22,173 nt of DNA from Chara braunii (taxonomy: Eukaryota; Streptophyta; Charophyceae; Charales; Characeae). The stretch lies in the NCBI GenBank assembly GCA_003427395.1, contig BFEA01000176.1:1037799-1059971 (forward strand), written 5' to 3'. Both the position numbers and the translations under genes were made by a program. The notes beneath the pieces are model-generated. The model did not search any database. It was not told where the DNA came from and saw nothing but the letters and a program-made list of their open reading frames with translations. This document shows, one piece after another, positions 9,327 through 18,580 of this stretch. Numbering within the stretch: position 1 is the stretch's first letter; each line of letters begins with the position of its first letter.

Positions 9327-10091
9327 CATGGTTGTCGGCGTTCGGGACGGGACGAACACCCGAACCCAAACGCCCGAACGTTTGGGAACCCCTCTCGACG
9401 CGTTTGGATATTCGGCCGAACGCGNAACAAAAAAAAAAAAAAAAAAAAAAAAACGTTTCCAAAATTTTTTAAAAACAACTATGTCATGCAGAAGAATAAA
9501 CTAAACAACATTTGCCTCAACAGTACATTCAAATTTCTTACCAAATTTGAAATACAAATCAAATACGAAAAATAAATAATATTAAAGAAAATAAGAAAAA
9601 AAAAAACGAGAATGAAATTATTGCATGGGCGAGCAAGTTTTTAACACAGCCATCTTTGGCGATTTTTCTTTTTTTTTTGGCTTTGTCAAATTCCATGAAA
9701 TTTTTATACATCTGTATCTTACATCATAGAGAACCTACAAATAAAGTTTGAAAAAATAATATGTTTTTTCAGGCCCCGAAATAAAGGGAAAACAAAAAGT
9801 GAAAAGAGAAAAAAAACAAATTAATAAGTGGGAAAGCATGTTTTGACACCACCATCTTTGCCAATTTTTCATTACTTATTGGCTCCACAGAATGACTTCA
9901 AAATTGAGAGACAGGTAGCTTATAAAACAGAGAACTGACAAAAAATAAATTAGAAAAATATAATAATCTTTAGGTACCGAAATAATTTTTTGCGATGTCC
10001 GAACCCCTTCGAGTTCGGCCCCGTACGGGGACCCGAACGCTCGAACGTTCGAGGGTCTGCTTAGGGGCCTCCGTACGTTCGGCTGGCAACT

Positions 10092-10094
<3 letters not shown>
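9327..10094 (+). mobile_element. MITE family A, copy A4 with eroded ends
   Basis: Left end CATGGTTGTC and right end GGCAACTTTG are mutated versions of the CAGGGTNACC termini. The full order of A2 is kept: CGTTCGG-rich end, A run (with an undetermined base at 9425), core (about 9478-9552), two CATCTTTG(G/C)C(G/A)A blocks (about 9651 and 9851), GC-rich right end. It is flanked by TATATATA on the left and AATATATA on the right. Length is 768 bp, close to A2. Confidence 0.88.

Positions 10095-10095
<1 letters not shown>

Positions 10096-10136
<41 letters not shown>
10096..10136. repeat. (TA)n microsatellite
   Basis: About 41 bp alternating A/T between A4 and the next family B remnant. Confidence 0.95.
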
Positions 10137-10139
<3 letters not shown>

Positions 10140-10140
10140 T

Positions 10141-10750
10141 TTCTAAAGTTGGTGCCTAATTTCGATGTGACCTTGTGACAAAAGTTGTTCAATTTATTTT
10201 TCTGCATAACATAGTTTGTTCTTCGGATTACAAGCGGTTAACAGGAACCCCACTTTCCAACCCTGGTTAACCTTTTCAACCTTGAAAAGTGCATTGAAAA
10301 TCATTTTTATTTTTATTTTTATGTTTTTTTTTCTTTTGCCCTGTTTTATTTTTGGTCAAGGTCTGTGTGTGCCAAGTTTGGTGTTTGTTGGGGTCTTGGA
10401 GTTTAGTATTTTGGCTAGCCCTGAAAAATCCTAAATATCCTGAAAACAGAAATGGGTGAATTTTGCATGAAAACACACTTTTACCTTGCTGTTTTACAGG
10501 TTTTTAAAGTTATTTTTTCATTTTGTTATTTGTAAGTAGTTAGTATGATCTCCACTCTATGAATTCGTGACAAGTTTGGTTAAAATGACCCTTGGGTTTT
10601 GTTATAAATGGTCTGACAAGTGGTATGAAAATTGAGGTCTCCGTTAACTGTTTCTCCTTCAGATTTTATTTTTTATTATTATTTTTACCTTTCCTGGTCC
10701 TTGCACCGACTGGCCACCCGAAACCCGGGCGGCCCGGTTGGTGGCCTAAG
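10141..10750 (-). mobile_element. MITE family B, copy B4, split by a 460-bp insert
   Basis: Core on the minus strand at about 10141-10218, ending at CATAACATAGTT. The matching GC-rich arm and terminus (GGTCCTTGCACCGACTGGCC to GGTGGCCTAAG) resume at about 10690-10750. The 460 bp between (about 10222-10685) resemble nothing else in the window, and no duplication was found at the junctions. The other TIR is missing. Confidence 0.7.
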
Positions 10751-11158
10751 GATATTCAATAAAAATTTGCTTAAAAAGAAATCCTAACGAAGCATCACAA
10801 AACTTGCATAACTTCATTAAAACTCAAAACCTTCATTATAAAAAAAAAACTAAAGAGTATGATGTGTTTTTTAATATTTTGAGGGTAAAAACAAACATTG
10901 TCAAACTTTAACATTCTTTCAATCTTTCTCAATCACTTAGTAAATGCCTATGATGTCAACAAATCAAATATCATCGTTTTACTATCAAACACCTACAATA
11001 AAAATATAAAAATCGCGTTTTTCGCTATCTAAATTTATTTATTTATTTTGCTTTTATAACTATTATCTCTCTCTGAATAGTTTTTAAAATCATTTTTTTT
11101 CTTATATACATATATACTTAAATTATATAAAAATTTAAGAAGTTTTATTAAAAAAAAA
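10751..11158. other. AT-rich DNA, nothing recognised
   Basis: About 400 bp of AT-rich sequence with no frame, RNA gene or repeat family that I recognise. It ends in an A8 run that is the left flank of B5. Confidence 0.6.
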
Positions 11159-11274
11159 CTAGGCTATCAATCGGGCTGCCTGGGTCACCTTATTTTATTG
11201 GGCGGCCCGACTGTGTAAGAAACAGGGAAAGGTAAAAAAAAAAAAAAAAAAAAAACGAAGAAAAAACTTTGTTA

Positions 11275-11736
11275 CTAGGAAGATTTTCATGACCGACCGG
11301 TCACCCGGGCATGACGCCCAGGGGGTCTGACATTCGGGTGATCCGGTCATGGCAAAAAAAAAAAAAAAAAAAAAAAAAATTGGCGGTGGGGTTTTTCCGC
11401 GCTCTCTGAGAGGAGCCCAAATCCGGGCACTTTTCTTTTTTTGAGTGTTGGCTGTCAAGGGGGGTAAAGGGGAGTGTAAATGAATTTTAAAGGGGCTAAA
11501 GGGGTTTAAAGGGGAGTGTCTTAGTGTGATATGGTTATTTTCTTTTTTATCTTTAGTTCTGTGAGGAATTCTGATGTGACCCTCAGCCAAAAGCTGTTTG
11601 TATTGCAATTCTACACAATATTTTTTTTTTGCGCTGAGGCTGCTTAAGGCCATGCCCGGGGGTCATGCCCGACCGATCACCCGGTCGCCAATCCGGGCGT
11701 GACATCGAGACCCGGGCGCCCGAGATATCTCCCTAG
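11275..11736 (-). mobile_element. MITE family C, copy C1, inserted into B5 with 8-bp TSD
   Basis: Ends CTAGGAAGAT and ATCTCCCTAG, with an exact 8-bp duplication CTTTGTTA at 11267-11274 and 11737-11744. The 462-bp element has GC-rich ends with repeated GGTCATG/ACCGG/CCCGGGC motifs, an A run at 11355-11379, a GGGG-rich stretch, and on the minus strand a diverged copy of the core (about 11553-11625). No coding capacity. hAT-like by its TSD length. Confidence 0.92.
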
Positions 11737-11847
11737 CTTTGTTATGCAAAAAAATAAACTTAACAATTTTTGTCTCAGAGTTACATCGAAATTCATTAGC
11801 AAATTTAAAATAAAATATTAAGTTAAATAATAATTATTATTATTATT

Positions 11848-12102
11848 GCTGGTTATCAGCCGGTCCGTCCGGGTCCCGGGTGACCAGCCCGTGTAAGGAC
11901 TAGGGAAGGTCCCAAAAAAAAAAAAAAAAAAAAAATTGGACAAAAAACTACGTTATGCAGAAACATAAACTTAACAACTTTTGCCTTAGGGTCGCATCGA
12001 AAATTTTCACAAATTTGGAAAAAAAAAAAATAAAAAAAAAATACTTTTGTATTTTTTTTTGTCTAGGCGGGCAAATGACTCTGGGCCACCCTGGTAGCCT
12101 AG
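11848..12102 (+). mobile_element. MITE family B, copy B6, inserted into B5 with 8-bp TSD
   Basis: Eroded left end GCTGGTTATCAGCC, intact right end CTGGTAGCCTAG, and an exact 8-bp duplication TTATTATT at 11840-11847 and 12103-12110. The sequence is AT-rich, so chance is not negligible, but the ends match. The core lies at about 11948-12022. Length is 255 bp. Confidence 0.87.
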
Positions 12103-12306
12103 TTATTATTCTTATTTTTTTGCGAGCTCGAGAAATGAATGCGGGCTACTATGGTAGTCTATAAAAAAACTAGGCTACCAGTCGGGTTGCCCGGGGCACC
12201 TTATTTTCCCGGACGGCCTGGCCGTGCAAAGCCCATGGAAGGTCCTAACAATAAAAAAATAAAAAAATAAAAAAACTATGTTATGCAGAAAAATAAGGTG
12301 AATAAT

Positions 12307-12452
12307 CTAGGCTACCAGAGTGGCCCGAGTCACTTGCCCCGCCGGGCGAAAAAAAATAATAATAATAATAAATTATCTTTTATTCCAAATTTCGAGGAGA
12401 ATTTTGATGTGACCCCGAGGCAAAAATTGTTCGGTTTTTTTTTCTGCATAAC

Positions 12453-12493
<41 letters not shown>

Positions 12494-12557
12494 GGACCTT
12501 CCTTGGTCCTTGCACGGGCTGGCCACCCGGGACCAGGGCGGCCGGCTGGTAGCCTGA
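12307..12557 (-). mobile_element. MITE family B, copy B8, inserted into B7 with 8-bp TSD
   Basis: Starts CTAGGCTACCAG and ends CTGGTAGCCTGA, flanked by an exact 8-bp duplication TGAATAAT (12299-12306 and 12558-12565). Core on the minus strand at about 12380-12452, followed by a run of about 31 T. Length is 251 bp. Confidence 0.93.
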
Positions 12558-12565
12558 TGAATAAT

Positions 12566-13442
12566 TTTTTATTTCTTTTATTTTTATTTTTTTAAGAGAA
12601 CAATGTCTTTATAAAAGTCGGAAAGCGGGTCCGGTGTCCTTTATAAAATTAGGTGGGACCCTCAGTGGGCAAGGCATCATCGACTAAACACATAGAGGAC
12701 ACCACTAGATTTAACCCCACAGCTGACTCCACAACCCCAAGAACTCAAAAAGTCAACGAAAATTATCATCACAATCTAAATTATGCCTAAAAAATGAAAA
12801 TACTAAGAAAATTTGAAGTTCATCACTAAAAACGTAATCACAATAATCATGTCAACCCTAAGTTAGTGACCTAAATTCCACAAACTGGAAAAAACGAATC
12901 AAAACCACAAATAAAAAACTAGCGATCATCCCTGCGTGATCATGTCCACCATTCATCCGGAGTTATTACCAACTCCTGCCAATCCGCCCTACCACCCGCG
13001 CGACAGGGGTCTGTGCCCTCAGCCCTGAACTGTTGACAGAGACCCAGCAAACCCACCCACCTCCTCGTGATTCAAAGCAGATAACACCTTCCCACACTCT
13101 TCTTTACAAAAACAAAAATTCCCACTACGATGTTGTTTTTACTAACCAGGGGATTCCCCTACCTCACGCGCTGCAGGGGCTAAGAAGCCCCGCGAAACCG
13201 ACCCACCTCCTCGCGATTTAGGGTAAGCCTCTCCCTCAATCTGCATATACCCCCTATGAATGTTTCCCCTCCCCCGATGATGAATCCCCTTTGGAGAAAT
13301 GCTCACCACTTCTCCTTAAGAATTCAGATGACAGCAAACAACAGCCTATTAGGATGAAATGAATATCTGACCCAAATTCAACGTCTCAACGGTTTTACCC
13401 TACCTCCCACACAGCAGAGGGCAAAGACCCCGTAAACCCAGC
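12566..13442. other. Unidentified block inside B7 with three internal repeats
   Basis: Interrupts the core of B7. It contains three imperfect copies of a CCCTACC(T/A)C...CAG(A/G)GG motif at about 12986, 13159 and 13399. Two of them are followed by CCCACCTCCTCG(T/C)GATT (about 13055 and 13203). No TIR, TSD or protein was recognised. It may be another insertion or a degraded satellite-like unit. Confidence 0.6.
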
Positions 13443-13577
13443 ATTTGCCTTAGGGTCACATCAATTTTTTTTACCAAATTTAAAATAAAAATAATAATTT
13501 TATAATTTTTTTATTTTTTATTTTTTTGCCCGGTCGGACAACTAGCCCCGGGCCACTTTGGTAGCCTAGTAAAAAAA

Positions 13578-14317
13578 TGATTAATTATTAAAAAACTCAG
13601 ATTCGAAAAATAAAAGACAAATACTTCATCATTAAACATCTAAAATATTAACGTATCGTCGCATCTATCAATATTCCTCAGACACTCATTTCAAATACAT
13701 AAACAACTTAACTAATTATAATAAGATTAAAACTTCAATCAAATAATAAATAATAATAATGAATATCATTTAACATATATTTCATAAAATTTAATTCAAC
13801 TCTTAATAATTGACATACATACACTCTTTATCAGTCACAGATTGATATAAATGATGTACTATGTTTGTTTTTTATTTTTTAATAATGCATTATAACAAAA
13901 ATAAAAATATTTTTTAGTGTTAAATAAAAAAAAAACAAATAGTTAATGTATTTTGTTCAAAGGTATCTTGTTAAACTTATTGTTTACAATAATTTGAAAA
14001 ATTTGCTTTTCAATAATACGAATCTCAGCGAAAGAGGCATAATATGAAAAAAACATGTTTTGTAGGCATTTAGAAATTCGTTTTAAAATAAGATAGTTGA
14101 AATTAAGTTAAAAAAAAAGGTCAACAATGCATATGCATATGCAATGTACATACGTGAAGCGTACAGGCAAGAACATGCACACTTACATACAAAATATTTT
14201 TCTACACATCTATCATTTTTTGTTTTTTTTTTATTATATTAAATGATACTTTATCACTTCAAAACACACATACACATACACATATAAACGCATGCATACT
14301 GGTAGAGAGATATAGAG

Positions 14318-14321
<4 letters not shown>
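13578..14321. other. AT-rich DNA, nothing recognised
   Basis: About 740 bp of very AT-rich sequence without genes or named repeats; general character like 10751-11158. Confidence 0.6.

Positions 14322-14393
<72 letters not shown>
14322..14393. repeat. (AT)n microsatellite
   Basis: About 72 bp of alternating A/T, followed by a GA-rich patch and GATA-type repeats (about 14440-14505). Confidence 0.96.
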
Positions 14394-14395
<2 letters not shown>

Positions 14396-14509
14396 AGAAA
14401 GAGAGAGTACATACAAACGAAGACATATATACATAGATAGATCGTTAGATACAAAGATACGTAGATAGACAAGTAGATAAATTGATAGATAGATAAGTAA
14501 ATATATATA

Positions 14510-14538
14510 TAGAGTGAGAGAGAGAGAGAGAGAGAGAT
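14510..14538. repeat. (GA)n microsatellite
   Basis: About 28 bp of GA repeats. Confidence 0.9.
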
Positions 14539-14539
14539 A

Positions 14540-14995
14540 GTATATTTGAATTTTTTAAGATCGGTAGTTCGCAGCCTGAATGTTGCGGTATAGTAGGCTT
14601 AAGGGTCCGTGTTAAGGTGACACATTTTCAACGGTGGGGGATTGACACACAAGTGGGTTATAAGGGGGTGAAATTTTTTAGGGGACTGGTCCACCGCGTT
14701 TCTACAGACTATGTACAACTATTGCATATATAACAAGTGAGGTAACAAAGGTTGAGGACCGATCCTCCCTTTCATGTGAATTGCAAAAGAAGCTAAAGGA
14801 AAAAATTGTGTGTGTATGCCGTCGGACCCAGGTATTGAGGTAGGGTCTGGTGCGGACAGAGCCTGAACGTTGCTTTTCATTCGGCCCCTACACAAAGGCG
14901 CATCGACAGGTAAAGTTATGCAATTCGTAAAAGGCAACTTTAATAGGTATTTGTGCCAATAAAAATTCACAAAAAAAAATTTAAATTTTGAGGCT
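14540..14995. other. Non-coding stretch, nothing recognised
   Basis: About 450 bp of mixed composition with no domain-bearing frame and no similarity to other parts of the window that I could see. Confidence 0.55.
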
Positions 14996-15309
14996 TCGTC
15001 GACTAGGTTGTGATCTTTTCAATAAAAATATATGATAAAAAAAAAAAAAACCATTAAGATCGCGAAATAATCGCTTCGCGGATTTTACACATTTTTAATT
15101 TTTGCCACTCAACCATGAGTGGACCGATAAAAAAATACAACTTCAATTTTTTTTTGCGCACAGAAGAGTGTATGGAAAATGCTGAAAATTGCAGTGGTCG
15201 TATATTTTATTGTGATATATCCATGAAAAATATTAAATAAAATTAAAAAAATTATTTTAACTGCAAAATAAATCACGGCCGCAATCTGACTTGTATTCCA
15301 ATTTGATCA
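14996..15309 (-). repeat. Dispersed repeat family D, copy 2
   Basis: The reverse complement matches 112-293, sharing the GGCCG / TTTTGCAGTT block, the GAGTGGCAAAAA block and the CGATTATTT block. This copy is longer and has an extra middle segment of about 120 bp. It includes a small CGCGAA / TTCGCG inverted pair near 15065-15080. Confidence 0.6.
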
Positions 15310-15369
15310 TTCAACTTCTTTCTCTCCCTCTTTGGTTTTGGTAGAACACCTTCCCCCCTCCCTCTCTCT

Positions 15370-15412
15370 CCCCCCCCCCCCCCCCCNCCCCCCCCCCCCC
15401 CCCCCCCCCCCC
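15370..15412. repeat. Poly(C) run of about 43 with an undetermined base
   Basis: C homopolymer with an N at 15387; the true length is uncertain. Confidence 0.9.
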
Positions 15413-15471
15413 TTTGGGAAAGTTAGATTGCGCGTCATGAGGAGTTGGGTACATTTTGCTAACTCAATATA

Positions 15472-15642
15472 GCGGAAATTTGGGCGGGTCTGATTGCCTG
15501 TTTGTGGAGTTGGATACAATTGAAATAGCATCCTTTTCAATTGTGCTATAGGGGTCATTCAACTTACAATGGTGCCCAAATTCGTAGCTGTAGAATTTGA
15601 GCTACGCACGTTACGTGCAATTAAACCCACCCAAATTTCCGC
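15472..15642. repeat. 171-bp element with 26-bp imperfect inverted ends
   Basis: The left end GCGGAAATTTGGGCGGGT pairs with the right end ACCCACCCAAATTTCCGC, and pairing continues to 26 bp with few mismatches. No clear target-site duplication (flanks TATA / AATA). It could be a small MITE or a foldback element. Confidence 0.6.
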
Positions 15643-15659
15643 AATACCCAGTTACTGGT

Positions 15660-16560
15660 TTGCAAGTCTATGACATACTATCTTCACTCCCCTAACAAAA
15701 AACCCTCCTCTCTCACCCCCCGCCATACAACTAAGGGCCTTGTTAAACACTCATCGGGAATGCGATCCCAACAATTTCATAGTCGTTCCACTTATCCTCG
15801 CAAACGAAATTGGAAATGGAATTATGAAAATACTCCAAGGGCAAATCCTTCGCCTCCAAGAATTTCCCAGCCATCCAGAGGTCCCTTGGAGTTCGAGGAT
15901 CCATGTTTCACGGAGAGGAGTCCTCGTGTTTCCCGGAGAGGAGAAAGCATGCATGTGGTAGTACGTACAACTGCGAATCCGGATCGACGCGGCACCCTAT
16001 TGGCTGAAATCGTGAAGCACAACTGTTTTTTTTTGGGGTAACTTCGGCGCAGTCACGAAAACAGTTCGAACAATCCCGCGAATACAACACCCCCCCACGC
16101 GACCCCACCGGACAGGAAACGTAGGTCATATACATTCAGCATTACGGGCCCTTTTGCCTCAAGTGCAATTACAAACTCAAACCCTGACTGCGACGTAGTT
16201 TTCTCTTTTTTTTTTTGTCTTCTGACACTGCTCTAAAGACGATGAGAACCCTAAATCTTTCCAAGGATTCATCCACTGGCACTTATGACGTGGTTTGGAG
16301 TCTCTAACGAGGCCCTAATGAGGAAGACTTCCAAGGGCCTTACTGTTGAACGTTGTCAGAGATGTTTTGGGCTTTTATAGGGCTGTGTTTGGGCCTGCCC
16401 CCGTTTTGGGCTTTCCCGTCTTCGGGCTGAGTACCCGCGCCCTCGCTGTGCAGATTTGGGCAAGGGTATGCATGAATTTCACCCGTTATTGATATTTCAT
16501 GTTATACGTAATTGAACCTACATATATATATTTATATTCGTATATAATGTACCAGAATTT
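15660..16560. other. Intergenic region upstream of RPN9, no gene recognised
   Basis: Several open frames of 60-120 codons overlap here on both strands but show no domain or compositional signal. A TTTTATAGGG TATA-like stretch sits at about 16373, too far from RPN9 to assign. Confidence 0.5.
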
Positions 16561-16620
16561 GGGGTCGGCGGGAAACTGAAGGGGGGGAGGGAGGGAAGTC
16601 CGTTAATTAAACTTAATTTC

Positions 16621-17083
16621 CCCTCCAATTTCCCCGCTCCAATTTCCGCTCCAATTTCCGCTCCAATTCCCCGCGCTTGCTGCTGCTGTTACCTGCCTCC
16701 TTCCTGCTCCCAGCTCTGCCCCCAGCTCTGCCCCCTCTCAGCTGTAGCGTTTGGCAGTGTCGGAGTGCTACCGTAGTTGCCCGCAGGCAACGTCGGGTCC
16801 AGCGGTCGCGCGCTTGTGCTCGGTGTTCCGATTACTCATCTATGATCGCGGGGGAACGGCCACGTGTCCGGCGCTGAGGGAGGCGATCTGAGAGTGGATG
16901 GGACCGGGCGGGTGGGCGGGTGGTTAACTTGCCGACGCGCCCTGCGAGTTGCTGTGTCTCCTTGTCTTTTTCTTTCACGTGTCAACTCGTCGTTTGCCAG
17001 GAATCTTGGAGGTCGATCGGTTTCACGGAGGAGGAGGGGGAGGAGGAGGAGTGAAGGTCGGGACGACGGAAGAAGCGCCAGCT
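16621..17083 (+). promoter_or_regulatory. RPN9: Putative promoter and 5' leader of RPN9
   Basis: GC-rich stretch before the RPN9 ATG. Four CTCCAATT units at 16623, 16637, 16649 and 16661 give a row of CCAAT pentamers. CACGTG G-boxes occur at 16861-16866 and 16976-16981. A GGA-rich repeat at 17027-17051 would lie in the leader. A short ATG-initiated frame at 16842-16877 could act as a uORF if transcribed. The transcription start cannot be placed from sequence. Confidence 0.45.
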
Positions 17084-17236
17084 ATGGCGGCGGCCGTGAA
17101 ATTTGTAGAAGCTTTGCAGGTGGCTTACCCAGATCTGACGGAATGGTTCGTGCAGATGGGAGAACTTCATCAGCGAAAGCTATGGCATGAACTGACTCTC
17201 AAGCTGGAACAGTTTCTCGACTCACGCGTGGCTAAG
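17084..17236 (+). CDS. RPN9: 26S proteasome lid subunit RPN9 (PSMD13), first exon
   Basis: Encodes the N-terminal 51 residues of RPN9, a PCI-domain subunit of the 19S regulatory particle lid, which helps assemble and stabilise the lid in nucleus and cytosol. The recognisable conserved segment includes YPDLTEW and RKLWHELTLKLEQFLDSRV, matching the plant RPN9 N-terminus, where the equivalent reads KLWHQLTLKLEQF. The start is the ATG at 17084, with G at -3 and G at +4. Coding ends at AAG followed by GTTAGG, a good splice donor at 17237, in phase 0. The family is usually about 385 residues, so more than 85% is missing from the window. No second exon (a VFQAGDAL-like sequence is expected) was found downstream, implying a first intron of at least 4.9 kb. 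Nothing suggests it is broken. Confidence 0.88.
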
Positions 17237-17425
17237 GTTAGGATTACGCCGGACCAAACCTTATCTATTCCACCTTATCTTATTCTCCACTGCTTAGCTA
17301 TCGTTTTATCCATATCCATGTCTCTATCTATTACTTACCTATCACCCTGCCTATCTATTGCATATTGCCTGATGATGAATCTGTAGACTACAGTCTACAT
17401 TGTTGTATCTAGTCTTCATCCTATC

Positions 17426-17888
17426 ACAAGGCACGCTGATAGCAAATGTATACAAGCTATCTTTCTGGTTCAGGTGCAGCCATCAGGGTGCGTATTAGTA
17501 TTGTTGGCCTTGGGAAGCCATATCAATCCGCAGGGTGCGAGCTCTTAGCAGCCAATCAGATCACAGCGTGAGGGGATTACTCTTCCTTACAGCCTGCCAT
17601 GCCATTTGCAGCCTCAGAGATCGTAACAGGGAGATGGCCTATAACGCAATAGGGTCTCCAATATCCAATCTTTTTAGTGTCTGCAGGACATGGATCTCGC
17701 CTGTCCGGAATTGAGGGCCAGGTTCAGATTCGCGTTCTCTTCACGTGTCCGGAATTGAGGGCCAGGTTCAGATTGGCGTTCTCTTCACCCGAGGACAAGG
17801 CACGCTGATAACGACGAATGTACGCGCCCTGATAGCGAATGTATATAAGCTATCTTTCTGGTTCAGGTGCAGCCAAAATAAGGGTGCG
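17426..17888. repeat. Direct duplication pair (17426-17492 and 17795-17888)
   Basis: Both units share ACAAGGCACGCTGATA, AATGTATA(C/T)AAGCTATCTTT and CTGGTTCAGGTGCAGCC, then GGGTGCGT. The second unit has an extra segment of about 20 bp near its start. Confidence 0.9.
17702..17789. repeat. 44-bp tandem duplication, two units
   Basis: 17702-17745 and 17746-17789 match except at about two positions; each begins TGTCCGGAATTGAGGG. Confidence 0.95.
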
Positions 17889-18000
17889 TTGTGTTCGGGG
17901 GAAGACGGTAGCTGTCTCTTTTTTTTGCACGTCCATGTAAGTACGTTAGGTTTGTATAAACCGTAACTCTGTAACTACCTTCTTCCCCCGAATAGAACTC
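17885..18000. repeat. Inverted pair of GGGTGCGTTGTG-type ends (family F)
   Basis: GGGTGCGTTGTGTTCGGGGG with AAGACGGTAG on the left faces CTACCTTCTTCCCCCGAA on the right (about 17978-17996). Related ends recur at 20487-20512, 20562-20592 and 20644-20674. Such ends resemble PIF/Harbinger-type MITE termini; full elements could not be delimited. Confidence 0.5.
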
Positions 18001-18118
18001 TGTACGGTCATTTTCGCTGCATCTGGACTGGAAGGTGAGCCAAATACGGCTATTTTGACCGGATCTTCTGTTCTGGGGAAGGAGGGTTGTCATACCAATT
18101 CGTCTGTTGTGCTCTCTC

Positions 18119-18120
<2 letters not shown>

Positions 18121-18149
<29 letters not shown>

Positions 18150-18156
18150 CCTCTTT

Positions 18157-18195
<39 letters not shown>
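18121..18195. repeat. T29 run followed by G38 run
   Basis: T homopolymer 18121-18149, a short CCTCTTTC, then G homopolymer 18158-18195. Lengths may be affected by sequencing. Confidence 0.93.
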
Positions 18196-18580
18196 CGAAA
18201 GCCGCGGTGCCTCTGCACATCACGGCCACCCTTTTTTGCTCCCCGAGCCCCCCCACCTTTCTCCCCCTTCCCTATTATTGCTCGAGTTGGGAATGGTGCT
18301 GAAGTTATTATAAATAAAAAATAATAAAATAATAAAATAATAAAAAAACTGGTGGTGGTGACGGCGAGACAGTGGAGGAGTCGAGGAGGCACATGGGTGA
18401 GGGGATATCTGATTTTTTTTTTTTTTTTTTGGGTCCCCTCAGAGAACTCGAGATAATTTGGGTATTGTCTCCATGTTGAGGGATGTGACGTGGCCGATCT
18501 GCGGACAACCGCAGTCCCAGGCCGAATGCTGAAGTGGGTAATCAATTAAATTGCGACTATGATGAGTTCGGTAATTAGTG

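Larger units (their letters stand above)
11159..12162 (+). mobile_element. MITE family B, copy B5, carrying two nested insertions
   Basis: Left terminus CTAGGCTATCAATCGGGC at 11159 and eroded right terminus ATGGTAGTCTAT at 12162, flanked by A-runs. Removing C1 (with one TSD copy) and B6 restores an ordinary B layout of left arm, core (11737-11813) and right arm (about 12121-12162). Confidence 0.82.
12170..13569 (+). mobile_element. MITE family B, copy B7, expanded by two inner insertions
   Basis: Left half 12170-12306 (CTAGGCTACCAG start, arm, A-rich spacer, beginning of the core). Right half 13443-13569 (TTTGCCTTAGGGTCACATC, then the right arm ending TTGGTAGCCTAG). TAAAAAAA flanks both sides (12162-12169 and 13570-13577). 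It holds B8 and an unidentified block of about 877 bp. Confidence 0.85.

Noticed and set aside
9103-9504. 133-codon open frame as a working gene
   Set aside because: Only the first part is ndhE-like; the rest runs through MITE A4 and an N, and the true upstream codons contain a stop.
15670-16041. 123-codon open frame upstream of RPN9
   Set aside because: Arg/Pro/Ser-rich with no domain and several overlapping frames on both strands; no support for a gene.
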